Positions 35,077 to 42,335 of a stretch of DNA of 64,000 nucleotides are shown here, piece after piece. Source of the DNA: Roseiarcus sp963829505. Its GTDB lineage: Bacteria > Pseudomonadota > Alphaproteobacteria > Rhizobiales > Beijerinckiaceae. A model generated the notes under the pieces. The model saw nothing but the letters and a program-made list of their open reading frames with translations, did no database searches and was not told where the DNA came from. The position numbers and the translations under genes were made by a program. The DNA lies in NCBI GenBank assembly GCA_963829505.1, contig CAWHIL010000005.1, positions 1-64,000 of the forward strand, in the 5' to 3' direction. Numbering within the stretch: the first letter of the stretch is position 1; each line of letters starts with the position of its first letter.

Positions 35077-36126
35077 GTGGGGACCTGGCTCGCGCGCCTC
35101 GCCGTCGCGATCGTCGTTTGCGCATCGCCTCCCGCGGCCCGCGCCTACGACGATCGCGGCCCCTCGCCCGACATGGTGGCGTGGGAGGCGTTCGTCGAGG
35201 CGGTCGCGCCGTCGAAGGCGCCGGACGGCGCGCTCGAGTTCGAGACCTGGGCCTCGAACGACGACCTCTTCGGATCGTCGCCGCCGCGCTGGCCGGCCGA
35301 CGGATCGCTCTCCCGCGAGCCGTGCAAGCAGACCTTCGACCCGGAGGCCGCGAAAGCCGGGGGCTTCCCGGGCGACGGCTGCATCAAGGAGGAAGTGCGG
35401 CGCAACTGGGCGGCGTTCCACTATTTCGCGTCGAACGGCCTCGCGTCGAAGGCGGGCCTGGCGAGAGCCTTCGAGCGCGGCGTTGCGATCGACCTGCCGG
35501 CGGATTCGATTCAGGTGAAGGCCGACTGGGTGAAGATCGAGGATCTCGCCCGCTGGCTGACCTTGAGCGAAAGCGACATTCGCCGCAGCTACGCCACGCG
35601 CACAGAGGACGGCGGCGGAACTTACGCGCTCGTCGGCCTGCACCTCAACTCGAAGCGCTGGAAGAACTGGCTCTGGGCGACGTTCGAGCACCGGATGAAC
35701 CCGGGCCGCTGCGACGACATCGGTTGCCACGATGCGTTCGGCGCCGCCCTTCCCGACGTCCTGCCGCGCGAGGCGGCCAACGAGAACTACGGGCCTTGCG
35801 CGAAGACGACGTCGCTCATCGCGATGCTCGCCGACGCGGGCTTAAGCCCGGTGTGGCTGAACTACTGCCTCAAGGGCGTGCAGGTCTCCTTCAAGACGAA
35901 GGACGGCGCGCCGGTGCGGCTCGGAAATTCCGTGGTCGACCGGATCAACGGCCACTTCCCGATGGCGCATTCGTCCTGCATGAGTTGCCATGCGCTCGCC
36001 GGGTTCGACCGCAACGGGGAGGCGGCAGCCGCGCCCGCGGACGACCCGGTCGGCGACGTCGACAAGACGCGCTTGCGGGACTACGTCACGAGCGGCTTCG
36101 TGTGGGGCGTCGCGCGGGCGAAGTGA
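35077..36126 (+). CDS. Exported monohaem c-type cytochrome-like protein
   Basis: A protein of about 349 residues if started at the GTG at 35077 (WLARLAVAIVVCASPPAARA signal peptide). An ATG at 34861 is in frame, but the 72 residues it adds are encoded by an intergenic inverted repeat, so I reject it. A single CxxCH haem site occurs near the C-terminus (SSCMSCHALAGF, near residue 305). The body has conserved-looking blocks (CKQTFDPEAAK, NWAAFHYFASNG, TYALVGLHLNSKRWKNWLWATFEHRMNPGRCDDIGCHD, LNYCLKGVQ). Cys pairs may form disulphides. I do not recognise the family; it resembles uncharacterised alphaproteobacterial cytochromes. A redox role beside cytochrome b561, YceI and DoxX is plausible. Confidence 0.7.
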   Translation: MGTWLARLAVAIVVCASPPAARAYDDRGPSPDMVAWEAFVEAVAPSKAPDGALEFETWASNDDLFGSSPPRWPADGSLSREPCKQTFDPEAAKAGGFPGDGCIKEEVRRNWAAFHYFASNGLASKAGLARAFERGVAIDLPADSIQVKADWVKIEDLARWLTLSESDIRRSYATRTEDGGGTYALVGLHLNSKRWKNWLWATFEHRMNPGRCDDIGCHDAFGAALPDVLPREAANENYGPCAKTTSLIAMLADAGLSPVWLNYCLKGVQVSFKTKDGAPVRLGNSVVDRINGHFPMAHSSCMSCHALAGFDRNGEAAAAPADDPVGDVDKTRLRDYVTSGFVWGVARAK

Positions 36127-36214
36127 AGGCGCCCGCCAGCAAGGCCGCATTTTCTTCCGGTTTGGAGCCGACCCTCGGCCATCGCGGAGGAGTTGGCCAG
36201 GAGACGCGGCGCCT

Positions 36215-36637
36215 ATGGAGATCTCAAGGATCGATCCGGAAGCGCTCGGCAAGACGCCCTGGCTGACGACCGAGGTGCGGCGCGAGGATCGCCCTGACGT
36301 CAATGTGAAGGACGACTATCTCGGGGTGGTCGGCCTGTCGCTCTGGGACACCGGGAACAACCGGTACGAGTTCTTTGACACCGAGACCGGAGCGTCGAAG
36401 CTCGCACACGGCGGCGGAGGCTACTACTTCGTGACCGGGAACAAGCGCCATCACATCTTGGTCCCGGAGGGAGGCGGCGTCGTGAAGCGCAGACTGGAAG
36501 TCCTGGACGACGCCGAATTCGCCTACACCCGGGTCGTTCCGGAGAGACTGATCGAGGGCAATCCGCTCGTGACGATTCGCGTCGTGCACAGGCCGTATCG
36601 CGGCGCGCTCAAGATTCGCTTCACCGCGCGGCCCTGA
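36215..36637 (+). CDS. Hypothetical protein
   Basis: A 140-residue soluble protein with no signal peptide or membrane segment, starting MEISRIDPEALGKTPWLTTE. The middle is aromatic and Gly-rich (DTGNNRYEFFDTETGASKLAHGGGGYYFVTGNKRHHIL), the end beta-strand-rich (LVTIRVVHRPYRGALKIRFTARP). The Gly/aromatic make-up suggests a small all-beta fold. I do not recognise it. It follows the c-type protein gene by about 90 bp and is convergent with gpsA. GAGACGC upstream is a weak ribosome site. Confidence 0.55.
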   Translation: MEISRIDPEALGKTPWLTTEVRREDRPDVNVKDDYLGVVGLSLWDTGNNRYEFFDTETGASKLAHGGGGYYFVTGNKRHHILVPEGGGVVKRRLEVLDDAEFAYTRVVPERLIEGNPLVTIRVVHRPYRGALKIRFTARP

Positions 36638-36668
36638 ACGCCCATGCGAGCGGGATGAGCGAAAAGAG

Positions 36669-37655
36669 CTATTCCTCGCCCTTGGGCGGCCGGCCGAGAA
36701 GCGCGCCCACCGCGCCCTGAACGTCGAGCCTGCCCTCGATCAGCGCTTCGACAGAGGCGGCGATCGGCATGTCGACGCCGCGCTCGCGCGCCATCTCGAC
36801 GAGCGCCTTGGCCGTGAACGCGCCCTCGACGAGCTTGCCCGCGCTCGCCTCCGCGACCGAGCGCCCCTGGCCGAGCGCCATTCCGAAGGCGAAGTTGCGC
36901 GACTGCGCGGAGGATGCGGTCAGGACCAGATCGCCGAGACCCGACAGTCCCATGAGCGTCGAACCCCGTGCGTGGAAGGCCTCGCCGAAGCGGCGGAGTT
37001 CGGCAAAGCCGCGCGCGGTCAGCGCCGCGACCGCGCTCGCGCCGAGCGACCGCCCGGCGGCCACGCCGCAGGCGATGGCGAGCACGTTCTTGGCCGCGCC
37101 GCCGATCTCGACGCCGCGCACGTCGGTCGAATGGTAGAGCCTGAGGCTCGGCCCGTGCAGAAGGCGGCAGAGCGCGCGGGCGAGCGCCTCGTCGGCGGCG
37201 GCGAGCGTCAGCGCCGTCGGCAGCCCGGCCGCGACGTCGGCCGCGAACGACGGGCCCGACAGGATCGCGGGCTCGCGGGCGGGCGCCGCCTGACCCAGCG
37301 CTTCCGTCATGAAGAGATGCGTGCCGCGCTCGATGCCCTTGGCGCAGGCGACCAGCGGGGCGGCGCCGGGCAGCACGGCGAGCCGCGCCGCGATGTCGCG
37401 GGTCGCCTGGGCGGGGACGGCGACGAGGATCGCCTCGCAGGCCGCAAGCCTTTCGATCTCGCCCGTCGCGGCGACCCCGGATTTGAGGCTGACGCCCGGC
37501 AGATGGCGGCTCGTCCGGACGGCCTCGAGCGCCTGCATGGCTTCACCGTCGCGGCCCCAGATCACGACCGCGCGGCCGGCCGCGGCTGCGGCGTTGGCGA
37601 GAGCAAGCCCCCACGCGCCTGCTCCCGCCACGCCAACCGATGCCCCACCCGTCAC
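36669..37655 (-). CDS. gpsA: NAD(P)H-dependent glycerol-3-phosphate dehydrogenase
   Basis: Reduces dihydroxyacetone phosphate to sn-glycerol 3-phosphate for phospholipid synthesis. The 328 residues begin VGVAGAGAWGLALANAAAAAGRAVVIWGRD (NAD-binding), with the substrate region ACAKGIERGTHLFMTE, ILSGPSFAADVAAGLPTALTLA, the catalytic Lys in VEIGGAAKNVLAIACGVAAG (near 180) and LSGLGDLVLTASSAQSRNFAFG. The GTG at 37655, ten bases after GAGAGG, is chosen; the reading upstream has no conserved sequence and the family length is about 330. Divergent from timA. Confidence 0.94.
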   Translation of the reverse strand: MTGGASVGVAGAGAWGLALANAAAAAGRAVVIWGRDGEAMQALEAVRTSRHLPGVSLKSGVAATGEIERLAACEAILVAVPAQATRDIAARLAVLPGAAPLVACAKGIERGTHLFMTEALGQAAPAREPAILSGPSFAADVAAGLPTALTLAAADEALARALCRLLHGPSLRLYHSTDVRGVEIGGAAKNVLAIACGVAAGRSLGASAVAALTARGFAELRRFGEAFHARGSTLMGLSGLGDLVLTASSAQSRNFAFGMALGQGRSVAEASAGKLVEGAFTAKALVEMARERGVDMPIAASVEALIEGRLDVQGAVGALLGRPPKGEE

Positions 37656-37825
37656 AGCGATAAGCCTCTCTGTTGACAACAGAACGCCGCCCGCGGCGGG
37701 ATCGCCGATGACGACGGCCACGCGCCCCAAGCCTGCCAAGCGCCTAGCCAAACCGGCGCCAAGCGCCTAGGTATTGGAGAAACGCGCGAGCCGTGGCAAG
37801 GCCAGGCTCAAAGGGTTGTTCGCCG

Positions 37826-38512
37826 ATGCCCGACATCGATCTTCCGACCGTGCTCTTTGCGCTGGTCGCCATCTTCGTGGCTTTCAAGCTTCGTTCGGTT
37901 CTCGGAACCCGAAACGACGGCGAGCGGCCGACCGGGCTCGTCGCGCCCTTGCGGCGCGCGGGAGGGACCGCGCCGGCGGCGGCGCCCTCCGCGCCGGCCG
38001 TCGCGCCGCCCGCCCCCGCGCCTCCTCCCGCCGACCGCTGGCGCGACGTCGCCGCGCCCGAGGCGTGGAGTGGCCTCGATGCGATCGTGGCGGCCGACCG
38101 AGGGTTCTCGCCCGAGGCGTTTCTTTCGGGGGCGCGCGGGGCTTATGAGATGGTCGTCAACGCCTTCGCCGCCGGCGACCGGCAGACCCTGCAAAACCTG
38201 CTGTCGCCCGAGGCCTTCGGCAATTTCGCCGCCGCCATCGAGGCGCGCGCCTCGGCCGGGCAGACGATGACGACGACGGTCGTCGCGATCGAGGGCGCGA
38301 CGATCGAGGCGGCCGGGCTCGTCGGTTCGTCCGCTCATGCCGGCGTCCGCTTCACGAGCAAGCTCGCCTCCGTCGTCCGCGACAAGGCGGGCGAGATCGT
38401 CGAGGGGTCGGCGGCCGAAGTGGCCGACCACGTCGATCTCTGGACCTTCGTGCGCGACGTGCGCTCGCGTGACCCGAACTGGCGTCTGACGGCGACGCAG
38501 TCGGAGCGCTGA
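37826..38512 (+). CDS. timA: Tim44-like domain protein TimA
   Basis: A 228-residue protein with an N-terminal membrane helix (DLPTVLFALVAIFVAFKL), an Ala/Pro-rich linker (residues about 45-75) and a C-terminal Tim44-like domain (FLSGARGAYEMVVNAFAAGDRQTLQNLLSPEAFGNFAAAIEAR ... VDLWTFVRDVRSRDPNWRLTAT). In mitochondria the related domain binds the import motor; the bacterial TimA role is poorly known, probably at the inner membrane. It starts the timA-mltA-smr cluster that is conserved in Hyphomicrobiales. The ATG at 37826 begins a typical family N-terminus. Confidence 0.9.
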   Translation: MPDIDLPTVLFALVAIFVAFKLRSVLGTRNDGERPTGLVAPLRRAGGTAPAAAPSAPAVAPPAPAPPPADRWRDVAAPEAWSGLDAIVAADRGFSPEAFLSGARGAYEMVVNAFAAGDRQTLQNLLSPEAFGNFAAAIEARASAGQTMTTTVVAIEGATIEAAGLVGSSAHAGVRFTSKLASVVRDKAGEIVEGSAAEVADHVDLWTFVRDVRSRDPNWRLTATQSER

Positions 38513-38527
38513 ACGAGAGTCGCGCCG

Positions 38528-39625
38528 ATGCAGGCCCCGGCGCGTCTCGAGGCGCTCTCCTTCGACGCGCTCGACGGTTTCGCCGCCGACGACGCGCTTG
38601 CCGCCTTCCGCTGCTTCACGGTTTCCGCTCGCGCGCTCGTCGGCGGGCTTCCCGCTATTCGGGCGGGTCGCGGGCCTTCCGCCGGCCTGAAGCGCGTCGC
38701 GGAAGCGGCGCTCGCGGCGCGCGTCGACCGGGCGAAGGAGGCGCGGGCGTTCTTCACCCGCTCATTCCGGCCGTTCCGGATCGCGCCGGCGGAGGGCGAG
38801 GGGTTCCTCACCGGCTATTACGAGCCCGTCGTCGCCGCCTCGCGGGTCGAGACGCCGTCGTTCCGATGGCCGCTCCTCGGGCGACCCGACGATCTCGTCG
38901 CCTTCGCGCCCGGCGCGGCGCCGGCGGGGTTTCCGGCCGGCGTGACCGGCGCGCGACGCAAGCCCGACGGGACGCTCGTCCCCTACGACGACCGGGAGGC
39001 GATCGAGCGCGCCCAAGCGAACCCCGTCGTCTGGGTCCGCGACGCGGTCGAGGCGTTCCTGATCCAGGTTCAGGGTTCGGCGCAAGTCGTGTTTGCCGAC
39101 GGCGCGAGCGCCCGGCTCGCCTACGACGGACGCAACGGCCTCCCTTACACGTCGATCGGCCGCATCCTAATCGAGACGGGCGCGATCGACGAGCCCGCGA
39201 TGTCGCTCGACCGCCTCAAGGCCTGGCTGCGGAGCGCCGGCCTCGGCGAGGGCGAGGCGGGCCTTGCGCTCATGCGCCGCAACCGCTCGTTCATCTTTTT
39301 CCGGCTCGACGAGGCCCCCGACCCGTCGCTCGGGCCGGTCGGCGGCGCCGGGGTTCCGCTCGTTCCTTTGCGCTCGATCGCGGTCGACCGGGCGCTCTGG
39401 AGCTACGGCCTGCCGTTCTGGATCGAGGCCGAGCTTCCGTTCGAGGGCGAGGCGCCGACCCCCTTCCGCCGGCTGACGATCGCTCAGGACACGGGCTCGG
39501 CGATTGTCGGGCCGGCCCGCGCCGACCTATTCTTCGGCTCGGGCGACGCGGCGGGCGCGCGCGCCGGAAGGATCCGCCATCGCGGCGCGTTCACGGTCTT
39601 CCTGCCCATGGGAGACGAGCCATGA
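38528..39625 (+). CDS. mltA: Membrane-bound lytic murein transglycosylase A
   Basis: Cleaves peptidoglycan glycan strands with formation of anhydromuramic ends. The 365-residue protein shows the MltA blocks: FFTRSFRPFRI, GFLTGYYEPVVAASR, LVPYDDREAIE, VEAFLIQVQGSAQVVFADG (catalytic domain), GLPYTSIGRILIETG, and the 3D domain near the end with RRLTIAQDTGSAIVGPARADLFFGSGDAAGARAG, which holds the catalytic Asp residues. No signal peptide is visible at the ATG at 38528, as in several alphaproteobacterial homologues. It starts 15 bp after timA, and its stop overlaps the ATG of smr (ATGA). Confidence 0.93.
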   Translation: MQAPARLEALSFDALDGFAADDALAAFRCFTVSARALVGGLPAIRAGRGPSAGLKRVAEAALAARVDRAKEARAFFTRSFRPFRIAPAEGEGFLTGYYEPVVAASRVETPSFRWPLLGRPDDLVAFAPGAAPAGFPAGVTGARRKPDGTLVPYDDREAIERAQANPVVWVRDAVEAFLIQVQGSAQVVFADGASARLAYDGRNGLPYTSIGRILIETGAIDEPAMSLDRLKAWLRSAGLGEGEAGLALMRRNRSFIFFRLDEAPDPSLGPVGGAGVPLVPLRSIAVDRALWSYGLPFWIEAELPFEGEAPTPFRRLTIAQDTGSAIVGPARADLFFGSGDAAGARAGRIRHRGAFTVFLPMGDEP

Positions 39626-40188
39626 CGGAGGGACCGCCGCCGCATCGGCTGAGGCGACTCAGCGACGAGGAGATCGCGCTCTGGCGCGAGGTCGCCCGCA
39701 CCGTCTCCAGGCGTCGCGGCGCGAGCCTGCCGCCGGCAAAGCCGCTGCCGCCGAAACCCGCCGCCGACGCGGCGCCCGCCTCCCGCGCGCCTGTTGCAAA
39801 GCCCGCAAAGCGCGGGCCGGCGCCGCTCGCGCCGCTCGAACGGCGCCTTCGGCGCGAGCTTCAGCGCGGCCGCGCTTCCGTCGACGACGCGCTCGACCTG
39901 CACGGCATGAACCAGGCCGAGGCGCATCAGGCCCTGCGTGGCTTCCTGCGCCATGCCCAGGCGCGCGGCGCGCGGCTCGTCATCGTCGTCACCGGCAAGG
40001 GTGGCGCCTTTGGCGATGCGCTCGGCGAGTCCGGACCCTTTGCGGGCGAGCGCGGCGTGCTCCGCCGGCTGACCCCCCATTGGCTGCGCGAGGCGGACAT
40101 GCGGCCGATCGTGCTCGGCTTCGAGGAGGCGGGGCGCGCCCACGGCGGCTCGGGGGCGCTCTACGTGCGGCTCAGGCGTCCGGCCTGA
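39622..40188 (+). CDS. Smr domain protein
   Basis: A 188-residue protein. The N-terminal half is basic and Pro/Ala-rich (PPAKPLPPKPAADAAPASRA), the C-terminal half is an Smr (MutS2-related) domain: DDALDLHGMNQAEAHQALRGFL (the DLHGM motif), RLVIVVTGKGG and RGVLRRLTPHWLREADMRPIVLGFEEAGRAHGGSGALYVRLRR. Smr domains bind or nick nucleic acids, in some bacteria at collided ribosomes. It is translationally coupled to mltA by a four-base ATGA overlap, the order conserved in Hyphomicrobiales. Confidence 0.92.
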   Translation: MTEGPPPHRLRRLSDEEIALWREVARTVSRRRGASLPPAKPLPPKPAADAAPASRAPVAKPAKRGPAPLAPLERRLRRELQRGRASVDDALDLHGMNQAEAHQALRGFLRHAQARGARLVIVVTGKGGAFGDALGESGPFAGERGVLRRLTPHWLREADMRPIVLGFEEAGRAHGGSGALYVRLRRPA

Positions 40189-40287
40189 GATAGCCGGCCG
40201 GCGACTGGAAATCGTCATGCTTTTCGGCGATGGTGTTCGCTGCGCGCCGGGCCGACGCCCGAGCGTCGCCGAAAGGGAGGGTTCCGC

Positions 40288-40800
40288 ATGGCGGCCAAGA
40301 CCGATTTCACTCCGGACGAATGGAAGCTCCTGCTGCAAAGCCCGCTCGTCGCCGGCATCGCGATCTCGGCGGCCGATCCGAGCGGCCTCATCGGCATGAT
40401 GAAGGAGAGCATGGCGAGCGCCCGGGCGCTGATCGCCGCCGCCTCCGACCCTACTGCGGACGCGCTCGTCAAGGCGGTCGCGGCCGATTTCGAGACGTCG
40501 GACGGGCGCGGCGTCGCGCAGGCCGGCGTCAAGGCTGCGGTCGCGGGCGCGACGAAGCCGGCCGACATCGTCGCCAAGGCGATCGATTCGCTGAAACAGG
40601 CAGCGTCCCTCCTCGACGCCAAGGGCGGCGCCGACGCCGGGCCGTTCAAGAGCTGGCTCGCGGGCGTCGCGAAGTCGGTCGCGGAAGCAGCCCCCGAGGG
40701 CGGCTTCCTCGGCTTCGGCGGCACCCAGGTGAGCGATGCCGAAAAGGCGACGGTCGCCCAGGTTGCAGCCGCGCTCGGCGTTCCCGCGCCGGCGGTGTAG
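40288..40800 (+). CDS. Conserved hypothetical protein, helical, Ala-rich
   Basis: A 170-residue cytosolic protein without signal or membrane segments. It starts MAAKTDFTPDEWKLLLQSPLVAGIAISAADPSGLIGMMKE and ends EGGFLGFGGTQVSDAEKATVAQVAAALG, with a run of helices between. Proteins with this start and end are familiar as uncharacterised proteins in alphaproteobacteria; the fold may resemble TerB-like helical bundles, but I cannot show that. The ATG at 40288 follows AGGGAGG. About 100 bp after smr in the same direction. Confidence 0.7.
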   Translation: MAAKTDFTPDEWKLLLQSPLVAGIAISAADPSGLIGMMKESMASARALIAAASDPTADALVKAVAADFETSDGRGVAQAGVKAAVAGATKPADIVAKAIDSLKQAASLLDAKGGADAGPFKSWLAGVAKSVAEAAPEGGFLGFGGTQVSDAEKATVAQVAAALGVPAPAV

Positions 40801-41051
40801 GCGGCGCGGCTCCAAGGCGCCTTGCGCGGCGCGCGCCGGCGTGCGCCGCGGGTCCGCCGGCCGCAAGCGTAGCGTCAGAATGCACCAGACGAGGCCCGCA
40901 AGAGCCATCGTTCGGCTGAGCTTCTGACCGCCGCGCGGAAGGGCGCGAAGGGATAGTTTTGCTTGCGAAATCGGCCGCTTTTTCATGGGTGGGCGATTTT
41001 CTCTTTGGATCGGACCGCTTCGTGCTGACTACAGCCCGGCGGCCTCCGTAT

Positions 41052-41122
41052 GATCAGAATAACATGGGCTTTACTACGGAAAAAGAGAAATCAGCAGACG
41101 GCTGAAAAAGTGGATGTTTTCC
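41052..41122 (+). repeat. Dispersed 72-bp block, copy C
   Basis: Begins GATCAGAATAACATGGG, contains GGAAAAAGAGAAATCAGC and GGCTGAAAAAG. Closest to copy A in its first and middle parts. The phased array starts 177 bp after its first base, against 176 bp for copy A. Confidence 0.7.
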
Positions 41123-41228
41123 AACGTTTCCGGCCGGCGCCGGCGTCGTAGAGGGGCGCTTGCCAAGCGTCGGCCGGCCTTCGACGGGGCCGCGGCTTAG
41201 GGTTTAAACTATTGTCGTCAGTGCAAAT

Positions 41229-41301
41229 AACAGGGCGAGTTTTCGTGCCGAACAGGGAGGGTTTTCGGCCGAACAGGATAGCTTTCTTGATCGAACAGGC
41301 G
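41229..41301 (+). repeat. Phased array of four AACAGGGA-like boxes, copy C
   Basis: Boxes start at 41229 (AACAGGGC), 41251 (AACAGGGA), 41272 (AACAGGAT) and 41294 (AACAGGCG): spacing 22, 21, 22 bp, exactly as at 2813-2885. The sequence before the first box (CAAATAACAGGG) is also shared. Between boxes only the T-rich runs and CG before AACAGG are conserved. Confidence 0.65.
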
Positions 41302-41387
41302 ACCTTTTCAACCGCTGCTTTCGAGGGCTCTGTCGGGCCGGCGCCTGTCGCTCGACGCTGCCCAGGGCGTCCGGCAATTAGGGATTT

Positions 41388-41407
41388 ACGGGCGTGTCAC
41401 CGTAATT
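41388..41407 (+). repeat. ACGGGCGTGTCACCGTAATT motif, forward copy
   Basis: Twenty bases that recur in inverted orientation at 42124, 42172 and 42255. They bracket the IS3 and DUF2809 fragments. Resembles an element end, but no matching partner element was identified. Confidence 0.6.
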
Positions 41408-41426
41408 CCCGTAATTCCTCTCGCCA

Positions 41427-41766
41427 TGAGCCTCATCCACCACTCCGACCGCGGCGTCCAATACGCTTCGATCGCCTATCTCGCGCGGCTGAAGGAACGC
41501 GGGATCGCCGTCAGCATGAGCCGGCCCGCCAACCCTTACGACAACGCCAAGGCATGAAGACGCTGAAACAGGAGGAGGTCAACGCGAAGGCCTATGTCGA
41601 CTTCGAAGACGCCCGCCGCCAGATCGGCGCCTTCATCGAAACCGTCTACAACGCCACGCGCCTGCACTCGGCGCTCGGCTACAAGCCACCGGTCGAGTTC
41701 GAAAACGAACTTCGCCAGGATGAGGACCGTCAATCAAACCAGGACAACGCCCTGTCACCAAATTAG
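41427..41766 (+). pseudogene. IS3-family transposase (OrfB) remnant, 5'-truncated and internally deleted
   Basis: Two frames together match the C-terminal third of an IS3 transposase: SLIHHSDRGVQYASIAYLAR...SMSRPANPYDNAKA (41427-41556), then MKTLKQEEVNAKAYVDFEDARRQIGAFIETVYNATRLHSALGYKPPVEFENEL (41554-41766). Intact relatives have AESFMKTLK at the join, so about ten bases have been lost. The loss removes the catalytic Glu of the DDE triad. The N-terminal two thirds and both IS ends are missing. A dead fragment. Confidence 0.88.
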
Positions 41767-41803
41767 CCATGTCTCACCACAGGGGTGCAGTCCACACCCG
41801 TCT

Positions 41804-42121
41804 TTACCTTTTTCGCGATGCCGTAGTCCGGAAGCGCGCGAGCGATGCGTCGACGCAGGCGGCGCATGCGATCCCGATCGCGTACGCAATTATGTTCCAG
41901 GGCGAGAAGATGCTGCCGAGCAAGAGCTTGCCGGGCAGCGTTGCGCGGAAGGCGTCCAGCGCCGGCATGTGATAGAGCCGGAAAAGCTCGACCGAGACGG
42001 CAATCGCGCATGCCGACCCGGCTTCGGCCCTGATCGACACGCTGGGGCGGATCGCGCGCAGGCCCGTGTAGACCATGGCGCCCCATAGCGCGGAGCCGAA
42101 GTATTTTGCGATTGGCCACGA
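41804..42121 (-). pseudogene. DUF2809 family membrane protein, 5'-truncated
   Basis: The minus-strand frame reads WPIAKYFGSALWGAMVYTGL, then LYHMPALDAFRATLPGKLLLG and SPWNIIAYAIGIACAACVDA before the TAA at 41804-41806. These are the second to last helices of DUF2809 proteins, normally about 120-140 residues. The frame has no start before it runs into the GTGACACGCCC repeat at 42124, so the first helix and start codon are gone. An internal ATG at 42076 would give a 90-residue product. It lies between repeat copies beside the IS3 debris. Confidence 0.7.
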
Positions 42122-42123
42122 AA

Positions 42124-42335
42124 TTACGGTGACACGCCCGTCTTTCCCTATTTCAAATTACGGTGACAAAATTACGGTGACACGCCCGTCTTTCCCTATT
42201 TCGCCGCCCCGATCAGAACGGCCCAGATGTCGTTGACGTTGGTCAGCGTCGGAATTACGGTGACACGCCCGTCTTTCCCTATTTCGCCGCCCCGATCAGA
42301 ACGGCCCGGATGTCGTTGACGTTCGTCAGCGTCGG
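42124..42335. repeat. Reiterated TTACGGTGACACGCCCGT motif and 83-bp tandem duplication of the ttuD tail
   Basis: The motif starts at 42124, 42158 (short form), 42172 and 42255. From 42170 an 83-bp unit is repeated once (42170-42252 and 42253-42335, two mismatches). Each unit carries the motif plus the last 50-odd bases of ttuD including its stop codon. A related CACACCCGTCTTTACC lies at 41795. The motif is the inverse of 41388-41407. Confidence 0.85.

Larger units (their letters stand above)
40801..41426. other. Non-coding region with repeat block and phased box array
   Basis: No gene is supported. It holds the third 72-bp block (41052-41122), the second phased array (41229-41301) and one copy of the ACGGGCGTGTCACCGTAATT motif (41388-41407), leading into the IS3 remnant. 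It is locally AT-rich, for example TTAGGGTTTAAACTATTG near 41200. Confidence 0.6.
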
